Origin: SHAN690 sp023262195 | Lineage (GTDB): Bacteria > Bacteroidota > Bacteroidia > Flavobacteriales_G > Salibacteraceae | DNA: 64,000 nucleotides | Assembly: GCA_038142005.1 (NCBI GenBank) | Contig: JAYQJE010000005.1 | Location: 1-64,000 of the forward strand | Reading direction: 5' to 3' | Shown: positions 17,187 through 26,666 of the stretch, piece after piece | How positions within the stretch are numbered: position 1 is the first letter of the stretch | How the letters are laid out: each line of letters starts with the position of its first letter | Notes under the pieces: model-generated | Told to the model about the DNA's origin: nothing | The model's input: only the letters and a program-made list of their open reading frames with translations | The model's database searches: none | Position numbers and translations under genes: made by a program

Positions 17187-17222
17187 AAAAAATCTCCATT
17201 GAAACATAATGGAGATTTTTTT
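17187..17222. terminator. bidirectional Rho-independent terminator
   Basis: AAAAATCTCCATT pairs with AATGGAGATTTTT across a 7-base GAAACAT loop and is followed by a T tract. It lies between the broken four-helix-bundle gene and the opposing secreted-protein gene ending at 17288. Confidence 0.8.
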
Positions 17223-17287
17223 GCTTAAAAAAAATGGGTATACATTGACGCGATCTCTGTCTTATTCAGATGGAGCATTCCACGTCA

Positions 17288-17978
17288 TTAACATTGTTCT
17301 GGCGATTGTGTATGTATTTTGACTTTACCTTTACCCATAACTTCGAACATTTCGCCAAATTCAGGAGCTTGCATTAATTTATTTTGTGCTCTTAGGTAAT
17401 CTGCATAACTCTTATGACTTTCTACTGCATAGTGAGAAACTCCTCTATCGTCTCCAGCAATAAGTTGATGCATAGACATTTCCATAGAAAGTTCATCGAA
17501 CATGGGTTGCATTGTTGTTATCAGATTTTGAAATGCGCCGGTGACGGGCATCATCTGATCAAAAGGCACATTAATGAAATAAATTATTTGGAAGCCATTT
17601 CCTTTTGGGATGACTGTGCTAGAGGCATTCCTGTAAACGAGCGAAGCGGAAGAGTGCCTAATGTAGTCATGGCTTGACCCATAGCTTGGTAATCTCCGTT
17701 TTCCCAATTGGATGGATCTAGCATTTTACCTATTGCATCCACATCGTCACTTAGGACGCTTACATGGTGAGTTACTTCGTTGTTTCCCAAAGTTTGTTCA
17801 GTTAAGTAAGCCAGAGGTAATTTCTTTCCTGTTTCACTATTAAAAAAGTGTTTAACGCTCCTACAAACGCCTCTTGTTTTTGAGGTGGCACTTTAAATTC
17901 CCAATTAATCCAAGATGTTTGGGCATGGTTAGCAAATACAATGCATGCAACTAATAAAAAGGTCAGTATATTTTTCAT
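17288..17978 (-). CDS. secreted protein of unknown function (two frameshifts)
   Basis: ATG 17978 gives a signal peptide, MKNILTFLLVACIVFANHA followed by QTSWINWEFKVPP. A missing T near 17847 and a missing A near 17607 break the frame. Joined, the mature protein of about 210 residues contains two related segments: KQEAFVGALNTFFNSETGKK...NNEVTHHVSVLSDDVDAIGKM, and MPVTGAFQNLITTMQPMFD...DRGVSHYAVESHKSYADYLRA. This looks like a tandem pair of dimeric alpha/beta-barrel (ABM-like) domains, an inference from the pattern. There is no known catalytic motif. It stands alone between a terminator and a long intergenic region. Confidence 0.55.
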
Positions 17979-18595
17979 TTTGATAAAATTTAATTTGGTG
18001 AAAGGTAAGTTTTTTATTCTTGAATGGGTTACTTGTAGGTTAACAAATCGTGATTGTATTATGGGGTTAAGACTTAACGGTTTGTGACGTGTAAGATACC
18101 GCAAATTTTTTGATAGGGACCAATGCGGTATTGGTGAAATGATTGGGTCGGTATAATTTTACAACGACTCGTTAATCAAGAAAATTACGTGGGTTAATCC
18201 TGTTTAGAGTATCCCCTTCTTTATATTTTAATCTTTTCTGTCTTTAAGTTTAACGGGCTCTTTTTTGAGCTGACCTCTAGCAATTTTCAATGTTTACATT
18301 GATGGACATACCAAATCTGACCATACTCGTCTAAAGGAATGCAATTCCACACCAATCGTATTTATAGCTGGTGAAGTGCCTATCTCCTTAAAGTTAAAAG
18401 CCAATAGCCAACTTGCCAATGATCAATCTTCGATCCAGTTGAGCATTGAATATTGCCTTTTGAAAATTGATAATTCAACAAATCGCAACGATTAACGATT
18501 CTTCACACCGCCATCCACTTCATCGAGCGTTCAGCAAAAATTCCATGCCGCCATCGGGAGGAAAGTTTGTTTCTTCGCTCCGTAATTAAAACGCC
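17979..18595. other. 617-base intergenic region
   Basis: This separates the secreted-protein gene from lepB. It is AT-rich up to about 18250 and contains no frame I can support. An inverted copy of the ATTCAATAT-type repeat is found near 18446-18480 (GCATTGAATATTGCC...TTGAAAATTGATAATTC). In many Bacteroidota dapB lies just before lepB; it is not here. Confidence 0.4.
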
Positions 18596-20189
18596 ATGAT
18601 CAATCTCGTCATTTATACCATTATCGTGCTTGGGTACTCCTTAGGGTTTTACCTGTTGTTTCCCAAGGCTGGCCGCAAGGCATGGGAAGGTCTCATTCCG
18701 GGATACAACTTTTTTATCCTCACCAAAATCATTCAAAAGCCATGGTGGTGGTGCTTGCTGCTCATTTTCCCTGGAGTGAATGTGCTGATGTTGATGGTGT
18801 TCAACTCGATCACAGCTACCGTTTTTGGCAAAGTTGTGTTGAAAGATCAAGCACTCGCGGTGCTGAATCCATTTGTGATGTTTCCGATTTGGGGCAAGAG
18901 CGACATCAAGTTTCTCGGCCCAATCGATCGGTCGAAGCATAAGAAATCAACCTTGCGCGAATGGGGTGATGCCATTGTGTTTGCGGTAATCGCAGCCAGC
19001 ATCATCCGCACCTATTTTTTGGAGGCGTTCACCATTCCTACCGCTTCAATGGAAAAAACGCTGCTCATCGGTGATTACCTATTTGTGAGTAAAATGGCGT
19101 ATGGACCCAAAGTGCCACAAACACCCTTGAGTTTCCCCTTTGCACACCACACGCTGCCGATGACCGAGATTCCGAGTTATTTGGAATGGATGAAGTTGCC
19201 TTACAATCGATTACCCGGTTTTGGTGATGTGGAGCGCAATGACATTGTGGTGTTTAACTACCCAGAAGGAGACACCGTGACGGTGGAATTACAGAGCAAT
19301 CTGAGCTACAATCAGCTTCTAAGGAATTATGAGCTGTTTTTTGGTGCAGAAAACGCACGCAATTTTGTGCGAAATGGCATTCCAAATAACCAGTGGAACA
19401 CACCCAGTGTAAATAACCTGATGGGAATGCTGCAGCAAATGGGCATTTCTGAGGCGCGTGCTATGAAGATTTTGCGCGAAGGATTTGATATTACTGTGCG
19501 CCCAGTAGACAAGCGCGAACATTACATAAAACGATGTGTAGCCGTGCCTGGGGATGAGATTTTTATTGAAAATGCCAAGCTGTACATCAATGGCGAAACA
19601 GCGTACATCCCGCCAGCCTTTCAATACAACTATTTAATTCAAACGTCAAACTCGCTCAATAAAAACATCGTGAAAGACAAGCTCGATGTGAACTATCAGG
19701 ATTATCGGGGTGGACAAAATGCAGACGGATATGTCTATGCCTTCCCAATGACGCTCGATGCGCTGGAGACTCTAGAGGGTTTTGGTTCGGTAAAGAGCGC
19801 CAGCATTGATATGACATTTAAAGGTCCAAACGCACAACGCTCAATTTTTCCCAAATCAGCCTGACACCGATTGGTCGGTGGATAATTGGGGGAAACTCAC
19901 CGTGCCAGCTGCTGGTGCTACGGTTGCTCTCAACGCACAGACGCTGCCCTTTTATCACAGGATTATCAAAGTGTATGAAGGGCACGATGTTCGGTTGAAG
20001 GATGAACAAATACTCGTTGATGGAGAACCCACAACCGAGTATACATTCGAAATGGACTATTACTTTATGATGGGTGATAACCGTCACAACTCAGCCGATT
20101 CGCGGTTTTGGGGTTTTGTGCCTGAAGATCACATTGTGGGCAAACCAGCGATTGTATGGCTTTCGCTCGATCCAGAAAACCCTTTTTGA
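18596..20189 (+). CDS. lepB: signal peptidase I (frameshift near 19853)
   Basis: Cleaves Sec signal peptides at the outer face of the inner membrane. A Bacteroidota-type N-terminal module with several hydrophobic segments (residues about 1-115) precedes a transmembrane anchor and the catalytic Ser box (PTASMEKTLLIGDYLFVSK). The general-base box HYIKRCVAVPGDEIFI supplies Lys. The gene is interrupted after ...QRSIFPKSA by one surplus base in the T5/C3/A3 run at 19844-19857. Reading through gives SIFPNQPDTDWSVDNWGKLTVP and the essential C-terminal box MMGDNRHNSADSRFWGFVP. The total of about 530 residues matches the long LepB of this phylum. Because the gene is essential, a sequencing indel is the likely explanation. 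Confidence 0.9.
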
Positions 20190-20231
20190 TGGGAAAATTC
20201 GCTGGAGTCGCATGTTCTCCGTTCCAGAATA

Positions 20232-20810
20232 ATGGCCGTTTTTCCGATACACTACTGCGGAAGCATCGGGTATTATCAAGCGCTGGCGCAGGCAGACCAT
20301 GTCCGGTTTGAGATTCACGAGCATTTTGTAAAACAAACCCACCGAAATCGCGTGGAGATTATGGGGCCGAATGGTGTGCAGAAATTGGTGATCCCCACAA
20401 GAAAAACAGGCCATAAGCGAGTCATGCACGAGGTGGAAATCAGCTATACCGAAAACTGGCAACGCGAGCACTGGAAAAGTCTTGAGGCCGCTTATCGTAA
20501 AAGTCCCTTCTTTGAACACTACGAACCATTCATTGCTCGGTTTTATTCCACAAAAACTGAAAGTCTTGTGGAGCATAACATCGATTTACTCAACGTAATT
20601 TTCGGCCTACTTGGCTTAAAAGTGAATTACTCATTTACAGAGGCGTATGAATCGGATGTTTCTATCGATCATAGAGCGTCAAAATTTACCATACAAGATC
20701 CCAAGCCATACTTACAAGTGTTTTCAGATCGGTTTGACTTTATTCCAAACCTTAGCATATTGGATGCGCTTTTTTGCCTTGGTCCAGAGACCAAGCATCT
20801 ATTGAAATAA
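20232..20810 (+). CDS. WbqC-family protein
   Basis: A 192-aa protein of the WbqC-like family (PF08889), found in O-antigen loci and next to lepB in many Bacteroidota. Visible family features are the N-terminal HYCGSIGYYQALAQADHVRFEIHEHF, the NRVEIMGPNGVQKLVIPT strand and SYTENWQREHWKSLEAAYRKSPFFEHY, the hallmark HWKSL...Y-x-x-SPFF-x-HY signature. A role as a nucleotide-sugar aminoacyl- or acyltransferase-like factor has been proposed but is not settled. It starts about 40 bases after lepB and is followed by a terminator, so it probably shares the lepB transcript. Confidence 0.85.
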   Translation: MAVFPIHYCGSIGYYQALAQADHVRFEIHEHFVKQTHRNRVEIMGPNGVQKLVIPTRKTGHKRVMHEVEISYTENWQREHWKSLEAAYRKSPFFEHYEPFIARFYSTKTESLVEHNIDLLNVIFGLLGLKVNYSFTEAYESDVSIDHRASKFTIQDPKPYLQVFSDRFDFIPNLSILDALFCLGPETKHLLK

Positions 20811-20824
20811 TCTAGAAAAAGGCA

Positions 20825-20858
20825 TAAAAAAAGGGAACGAAACTCGCTCCCTTTTTTC
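20825..20858 (+). terminator. Rho-independent terminator after the WbqC gene
   Basis: AAAAAAAGGGA pairs with TCCCTTTTTT across a short loop rich in ACGAAACTCG, followed by a T tract. It ends the lepB-WbqC unit. Confidence 0.7.
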
Positions 20859-20888
20859 GGTTAGGTCAGATTATTTATTGCTTGGTAA

Positions 20889-20981
20889 TCATGCCAATTT
20901 GCTGGCTTTTTGCTTTTGGTCTTGCAATATAAGGCCCATTAAAAGCAGGAAAATCGTAAGGAGTAGATTTAGCTTTCTCAT
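20889..20981 (-). CDS. possible 30-aa hydrophobic peptide
   Basis: ATG 20981 starts MRKLNLLLTIFLLLMGLIL followed by QDQKQKASKLA and a stop. It has a signal-anchor look, with a basic start and about 14 hydrophobic residues. It lies between the WbqC terminator and a leader region of about 150 bases before the aminotransferase gene. It could be a small membrane peptide, the stub of a larger secreted gene, or chance. Nothing else is seen in the 320-base interval. Confidence 0.25.
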   Translation of the reverse strand: MRKLNLLLTIFLLLMGLILQDQKQKASKLA

Positions 20982-21131
20982 TTTTTCACATTGTTGATAA
21001 CATTAAAATTTCCAATTAGTCGAAGGCGGGATGATTTTCGTCTAGATTATTTTTCGCAGGAACTGGACAATTATTTGTCTTGATTTTCATTAAAAGTTTG
21101 GAAATTTTACCTTTCCAAAAACAAATTTGAT

Positions 21132-22415
21132 TTGAATTCACGCAGAGATTTTATAAAGAAGGCATCGGCTACAACCGCAAGTCTTATGGCATGGCCACTC
21201 ATTGATTCTTCCTTTTCAAGAGAGATGAGCTTGCGTTTGGCTAACGCATCATCTGCCGCTCCTAGTGATATTGCCAGTGATGAAGATTTTTGGAGTTGGG
21301 TAAGGCATCAGTACACCGCATCGAGCACACTTATTAACCTCAATAATGGTGGTGTTTCTCCTCACCCAAAAGTGGTGCAAGATGCCGTGCAAAGATTTAC
21401 TGAGGTGAGCAACGAAGCACCTTCTTATTACATGTGGCGCATTTTTGAAAAAGGTCGGGAGCGCATTCGTGAAAAGTTGGCTGACCTTGCAGGTGTAGAT
21501 GCGGAGGAAATAGCCATTAATCGCAATACGACCGAGGCATTGGATACCATCATATTTGGCATTGATATGAGAAAGGGTGATGAATTTGTAACCAGCAACT
21601 TCGTTTACCCCAACATGAATCAGGCTTGGATGCAGCGCGAAATGCGTGAAGGGCTCGTCAGGAAAGTAGCAAAGTTACCCATGCCCTCAACCGACACTGC
21701 TGCCATCGTTAAGGCTTATACAGATGTGTTTACGAGTAAAACCAAGGTTGTGTTGATTGAGCACGTGGTGAATTGGACGGGGCAAGTATTGCCCGTGCGA
21801 GCCATTGCCGATGAGGCAAAAAAACGAGGCATAACCGTCATTGTTGATGGTGCGCACAGCTTTGCTCACATTAATTTCAAGATACCCGATTTAAACTGCG
21901 ACTACTTTGGCACAAGCCTTCACAAGTGGCTATGCGCTCCGTTTGGCACAGGCATGCTTTGGATGCATAAAGACCGTATAGAAAATCACTGGGCACTCTT
22001 TCCTGGTCCTGAACCAAAGTCAACGGATATTCGAAAGTTCGAAGCTCAAGGAACTCGAGATATTCCTGCTGAAATGGCCATTGGACAAGCCATTGATTTT
22101 CACCTAAGCATTGGCGCGGATAGGAAGTTTGCGCGGTTACACTACTTAAAGCAATATTGGGTAGAGCGTGTGAAGGATGTTGAGGGTATCCAATTTTGGT
22201 GCCCTGAGTCACCTGATTTTAGTGGGGCATTGACCACATTTGGCATCCAAGGAGTAGAAGGCTCAGATTTGGGTTCAGAAATTTGGAAATCAGCGCGCAT
22301 TCATACCACATCCATAAAGCATGAAGGGGTGAATGGTGTTCGAGTTACGCCCAATATATATACCTCCATAGAGGATTTAGATCGATTGGTTGAAGCAGTT
22401 CGAAATCGACCATAA
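21132..22415 (+). CDS. Tat-exported class V aminotransferase-like PLP enzyme
   Basis: A 427-aa fold-type I PLP enzyme of the class V (isopenicillin N epimerase-like) group. The N-terminus NSRRDFIKKASATTASLMAW is a twin-arginine signal, so it should be folded in the cytoplasm and exported. The core shows NLNNGGVSPHPKVV, EIAINRNTTEALDTIIFG, VVLIEHVVNWTGQVLPV, IVDGAHSFAHI (the PLP-N1 Asp), and TSLHKWLCAPFGTGML with the Schiff-base Lys. The C-terminal small domain (ARIHTTSIKHEGVNGVRVTPNIYT) is complete. The start is TTG at 21132, chosen because it places the RR motif at residues 4-5. It appears monocistronic. Substrate unknown. Confidence 0.85.
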   Translation: MNSRRDFIKKASATTASLMAWPLIDSSFSREMSLRLANASSAAPSDIASDEDFWSWVRHQYTASSTLINLNNGGVSPHPKVVQDAVQRFTEVSNEAPSYYMWRIFEKGRERIREKLADLAGVDAEEIAINRNTTEALDTIIFGIDMRKGDEFVTSNFVYPNMNQAWMQREMREGLVRKVAKLPMPSTDTAAIVKAYTDVFTSKTKVVLIEHVVNWTGQVLPVRAIADEAKKRGITVIVDGAHSFAHINFKIPDLNCDYFGTSLHKWLCAPFGTGMLWMHKDRIENHWALFPGPEPKSTDIRKFEAQGTRDIPAEMAIGQAIDFHLSIGADRKFARLHYLKQYWVERVKDVEGIQFWCPESPDFSGALTTFGIQGVEGSDLGSEIWKSARIHTTSIKHEGVNGVRVTPNIYTSIEDLDRLVEAVRNRP

Positions 22416-22523
22416 AGCAACCATAAAGCAACTTTTCTTACGTCTCTATGTTCCAATATTTAGGCATTGCGGTTGATGCATATATCGTTTATTCTACATA
22501 TTTGACCACAACCAATAAAGACC

Positions 22524-24146
22524 ATGGCAATCAATAAGCAAAAAGCTAGATTTTAATAAGAATGATGACCATATGCGCCTGCTCATTTCGCAGCTCAAGC
22601 GCAGATTAGATAAAGTGCACGAGGGTGGAGGTGAGAAGCGCATCGCTAAGCTGCATGGTCAAGCAAAAATGACCGCTCGTGAACGAGTAAAGGAACTTCT
22701 GGATGACGACCGTCCGAAGGTTGAAATCGGAGCGTTTGCAGGAGAAGATATGTATACCGAATATGGCGGGTGCCCGAGTGGTGGTGTTGTGGTCTATCTT
22801 GGATATGTGCAGGGCAAAATTTGCATCGTGGTAGCCAATGATGCCACCGTGAAAGCAGGAGCGTGGTTCCCAATCACAGGAAAAAAGAATCTTCGAGCTC
22901 AAGAGATTGCAATGGACAACTACATTCCCATTGTCTATTTGGTAGATAGTGCGGGTGTGTTTTTACCCATGCAAGACGAGATCTTTCCAGACAAGGAACA
23001 CTTTGGGCGTATTTTTAGAAACAATGCTGTGATGAGCAGCAGAGGGGTCAATCAAATTTCTGCCATCATGGGAAGCTGCGTGGCAGGTGGTGCATACTTA
23101 CCCATCATGAGTGACGAGGCCATGATTGTGGAAGGAACAGGAAGCATTTTTCTAGCGGGCTCATACTTGGTAAGAGCTGCAATTGGTGAAGATGTGGATA
23201 ACGAAACACTCGGAGGCGCCACTACACACTGCGAAATCAGTGGAGTGACTGACTATAAATGCAAGGACGATCAAGAGTGTTTGGATAAAATTAAATCCAT
23301 TATGGATAAAACGGGTGGTAAACCCACCATTCCATTTGATCGAAAGGAATCAAAACCTCCAAAGCTTGACGAAAAAGAAATTTATGGCATCTTTTCTCAA
23401 AAGGCATACGACATGAAGGATATCATTAAACGCCTGGTGGATGATTCTGAGTTTGAAGAGTACAAGGCGCTCTATGGAAAGTCGATTGTTACGGGATACG
23501 CTCGCATCGATGGTTGGTCCGTAGGCATTGTGGCCAACCAGCGCGAAGTGGTGAAAAGCAAGAAGGGAGAAATGCAATTTGGTGGAGTTATATATAGCGA
23601 CAGCGCTGATAAAGCAGCTCGATTTATAATGAATTGTAATCAGAAGAATATTCCACTTGTTTTCCTTCAAGATGTTACAGGCTTCATGGTTGGGTCGCGT
23701 TCAGAACAGGGTGGCATCATTAAGGATGGAGCCAAGATGGTGAATGCCATGAGCAACAGCGTAGTGCCGAAATTCACATTTGTAATGGGAAACAGCTACG
23801 GAGCAGGAAATTATGCGATGTGCGGTAAAGCCTACGATCCAAGGTTAATCTATGCTTGGCCAACAGCCAACTTAGCGGTTATGAGTGGGAAGTCAGCGGC
23901 CAATACCTTACTGCAATTGAAATGGCTTCGTTGAAATCGAAGGGCGAAGAGATTACAGACAAAGACAAAAAAGCCTTGTTGGATAAAATCACGGATCGAT
24001 ACAACAAACAGACCTCTCCTTATTATGCTGCAGCGCGCCTGTGGGTGGACGGCATCATTGATCCGTTAGAAACACGATCTATTGTTAGCATGGGTATTGA
24101 AATGGCGAGCCATGAACGAGATGTAAAACCATATAATGTGGGGTGA
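22524..24146 (+). CDS. acyl-CoA carboxylase beta subunit (two frameshifts)
   Basis: Carboxyltransferase subunit of a biotin-dependent acyl-CoA carboxylase, most like methylcrotonyl-/propionyl-CoA carboxylase beta chains (about 540 aa). ATG 22524 gives MAINKQKLDFNKNDDHMRLLI after removal of one A from the A5 run near 22541. The second break, near 23917, needs one added A to read ...ANTLLQIEMASLKSKGEEITDKD. CoA- and carboxybiotin-binding regions are visible: GGCPSGGVVVYLGYVQGK, IMGSCVAGGAYLPIMSDEA, GTGSIFLAGSYLV, and QDVTGFMVGSRSEQGGIIKDGAK with GNSYGAGNYAMCG. The biotin-carrying alpha chain is not adjacent. Leucine/isovalerate or propionate catabolism is the likely setting. Confidence 0.9.
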
Positions 24147-24153
24147 TACAAAC

Positions 24154-25401
24154 ATGAAACAGCTCACAATTGTACTGTTGTTTTCAGTGATAGCTTTTAC
24201 ATCTGTCGCTCAAAGTCCGCAGCGCATCGAAGCCATGCGCATGGTGCAAAACGGTGATAATTTTCTTCGGTCTGCACGTTTTGAAGATGCCATTGCCGAA
24301 TATACCAACGCAATCACAACAGATAATTCCTATGCAGATGCTTATATGAAGCGCTCAGCGATTTACTCGAGGCTTGGGCGTACAACCGAAGCAAAACGGG
24401 ATTATGAGCGGGCAACCATGATCAACCCATCGAGCAGCTACGTGCTTGATGATCAAGCCAAAGCTGATTTTCTATCCGATCGTTATTGGGAGGGCCTTAA
24501 AAATCTTGAACATGCCATTGCCATGGATCCGGATAATAGTCTGCTGCGCGATCACCGGGTGGATGGTTATATTTTAACAGGAGAGTATCTTAAAGCAAAG
24601 AACGAATTGGAGGTGCTGGCAGACGCGGCCGTCACTGAAGAGGCAATCGATCAAAGCAATATTGACCTAAGAATGGCCTTAATTGCCTATCTCGAAGGCG
24701 ACATGGTTGAAGCGCGTAACCGAATTGAGTTGGTACTCGACCAAAATGACATAGCGCTCGCTTATGATGTTCTTGGGCTGATTGATCTATCTGAGAAGAA
24801 TTTGGAAATTGCAATCGATAACTTCAATAAAGCCATCGATTTGAACCCTGATTTTGCCCTCGCCATTTACAACAAGGCGGTAGCGTATAAAATGATGGGC
24901 AAGGAAGACTTGGCCTTGCGGTTTTTTGATCAGGCTATTGACGTGCAGCTTTCCATTGCTCCAGTCTATTTCGCGCGGGGACTTACACGCAGAAAAATGG
25001 GCGATTACAAAGGCGCGATTGATGACTACACCAAAATGAATCAATTTGACACGGTCTACTTTAATGCTGTGTATAACCGAGCTTTTACATATAAAATGAT
25101 TGGTGACTATGAGAATGCCTTAATTGATGCAAATAAGGCCATTGAAATAGACCCACGGGATGCTCATGCGTGGATGCTCCGCGGAAAAATACACATGCTC
25201 TTCCGAGATTACAGCGAAGCCATAATAGATTATACTCAAGCGATGCAACTTGATAGTGAAATGGTGGAGGCTCAATTTAATCGAGGTTTAGCAAAGATTT
25301 TGGACTATCGAATCCCCGAAGGTTGCGATGATCTGGAGGCCGCAGATTCGAGGGGATTTGAGCCAGCACACGAAGCCTTGGGAGATTTCTGTGGACCCTA
25401 G
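24154..25401 (+). CDS. secreted/periplasmic TPR-repeat protein
   Basis: ATG 24154 gives a signal peptide, MKQLTIVLLFSVIAFTSVA followed by QSPQRIEAM; the in-frame ATG at 24136 lies inside the carboxylase gene and is rejected. The mature protein of about 395 residues is a solenoid of roughly ten tetratricopeptide repeats, e.g. RFEDAIAEYTNAITTDNSYADAY, NLEIAIDNFNKAIDLNPDFALAIYNKA, DYENALIDANKAIEIDPRDAHAWMLRG and DYSEAIIDYTQAMQLDSEMVEAQFNRG. It ends GCDDLEAADSRGFEPAHEAL with no other domain. Likely a protein-interaction scaffold in the periplasm. It starts 7 bases after the carboxylase gene, which may reflect co-transcription rather than shared function. Confidence 0.85.
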   Translation: MKQLTIVLLFSVIAFTSVAQSPQRIEAMRMVQNGDNFLRSARFEDAIAEYTNAITTDNSYADAYMKRSAIYSRLGRTTEAKRDYERATMINPSSSYVLDDQAKADFLSDRYWEGLKNLEHAIAMDPDNSLLRDHRVDGYILTGEYLKAKNELEVLADAAVTEEAIDQSNIDLRMALIAYLEGDMVEARNRIELVLDQNDIALAYDVLGLIDLSEKNLEIAIDNFNKAIDLNPDFALAIYNKAVAYKMMGKEDLALRFFDQAIDVQLSIAPVYFARGLTRRKMGDYKGAIDDYTKMNQFDTVYFNAVYNRAFTYKMIGDYENALIDANKAIEIDPRDAHAWMLRGKIHMLFRDYSEAIIDYTQAMQLDSEMVEAQFNRGLAKILDYRIPEGCDDLEAADSRGFEPAHEALGDFCGP

Positions 25402-25442
25402 TCCTGCAAGGCACTCAACATATATATAACATTAAGGATAAA

Positions 25443-26666
25443 TCACCTCCCTGGACGCACGTCCACAAACTTTTCTACTTGGTTCCAAAAGCTAGGGTAT
25501 GACTTTGAAACCACCATGGGATCGTGTATGACGATTTCTGGGAACACCATGGCAAGCGATGCCAGTGACATGGCCATGCGATGATCGTCATGCGCTGCGA
25601 AGTGCTCGGGTTTAATTGATGACTTTGCACTTCCGATTAAATGCAGGGTATGATCTTCTAAAGAAGTTTTGAATCCGGCCTTGGCCAACTCCATTTGCAA
25701 TGCTTGGATGCGATCAGACTCTTTGAGACGCAGGTTGTCAAGTCCTGCTAATTTGAGGTCCAAACCAAGTGCAGCCGCGGCAATGGCAGCGGGCTGTACA
25801 AGGTCGGGGTGATTGCGAAAATTAATCAGATCCCTTTGGCTATCAATCGCTTTCTTAGAGATTTTGAGATCTCCGTCCACAAATTTTGATTCAACGCCAA
25901 GGGCATTAAATACTTCGATGCATTCAATATCACCTTGAATACTGTTTTCTGACAACCCCTCGAGCAATAGGTCAGCCTTTCTAGACAAGGCAGCAAAAGA
26001 CATCCAAAAGGCAGCTGAACTCCAATCTCTTTCAACATCGAATTGATGAGACCGGTATCGACCGGGGTTAATTGTGATTACATTTTCCTCTAGGCCTACT
26101 TGTGCTCCACACCGTTCCATCAAAGTTTTGGTCATGATGATGTATGGTCTAGAAAGTGGATTTCCGTTGATGTTTATGGTCAATAGTTGTGGGAGTGTTG
26201 GCCCGATCAGCATTAAGGCAGTAATGAACTGACTGCTTACGTTGCCATCAATATCAATGGTTCCACCATTGAGCCTGCGGCCCTCAATGTGTATGGGTGG
26301 GTAACCGTCTTTTTCAAGATAGGTTATTCGTGCACCGAGTTTTCTGAGGGCTTCTACTAAAATGGATATAGGCCGCTGTTTCATTCGCTCTGACCCAGTG
26401 AGCACGTGCACTCCCGGAGTAATGGCATAGTATGCAGTTAGAAATCGCATCGCTGTGCCAGCAGGTCCAACATCAGTGATGAGATCGTTCCGCTCAAGCG
26501 CTTTCTTCAACACCATAGTATCGTCTGCCTTACTTAGGTTTTGGATCTCGAACGAACGAGCAGCAAGGGCATTGATAATAAGGGCACGATTTGAGATGCT
26601 CTTTGATCCTGGGAGCTTAATTTTTCCACGAAGGGAATGTGTTTTGGCTTTGAGCGTAAACCTCAT
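25443..26666 (-). CDS. aroA: 3-phosphoshikimate 1-carboxyvinyltransferase (EPSP synthase)
   Basis: Sixth step of the shikimate pathway, joining PEP to shikimate-3-phosphate. The 407-aa protein has the inside-out two-domain repeat. Visible motifs are KLPGSKSISNRALIINALA (substrate-binding loop), VGPAGTAMRFLTAYYA, MKQRPISILVEALRKLGA, NVSSQFITALMLIGP, DWSSAAFWM and the C-terminal LRLKESDRIQALQMELAKAG plus HDDHRMAMSLA. It is slightly short of the 427-aa E. coli enzyme but complete. Its start overlaps the aroB stop by 4 bases, forming an aromatic amino-acid operon with tight coupling. Confidence 0.95.
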   Translation of the reverse strand: MRFTLKAKTHSLRGKIKLPGSKSISNRALIINALAARSFEIQNLSKADDTMVLKKALERNDLITDVGPAGTAMRFLTAYYAITPGVHVLTGSERMKQRPISILVEALRKLGARITYLEKDGYPPIHIEGRRLNGGTIDIDGNVSSQFITALMLIGPTLPQLLTININGNPLSRPYIIMTKTLMERCGAQVGLEENVITINPGRYRSHQFDVERDWSSAAFWMSFAALSRKADLLLEGLSENSIQGDIECIEVFNALGVESKFVDGDLKISKKAIDSQRDLINFRNHPDLVQPAAIAAAALGLDLKLAGLDNLRLKESDRIQALQMELAKAGFKTSLEDHTLHLIGSAKSSIKPEHFAAHDDHRMAMSLASLAMVFPEIVIHDPMVVSKSYPSFWNQVEKFVDVRPGR

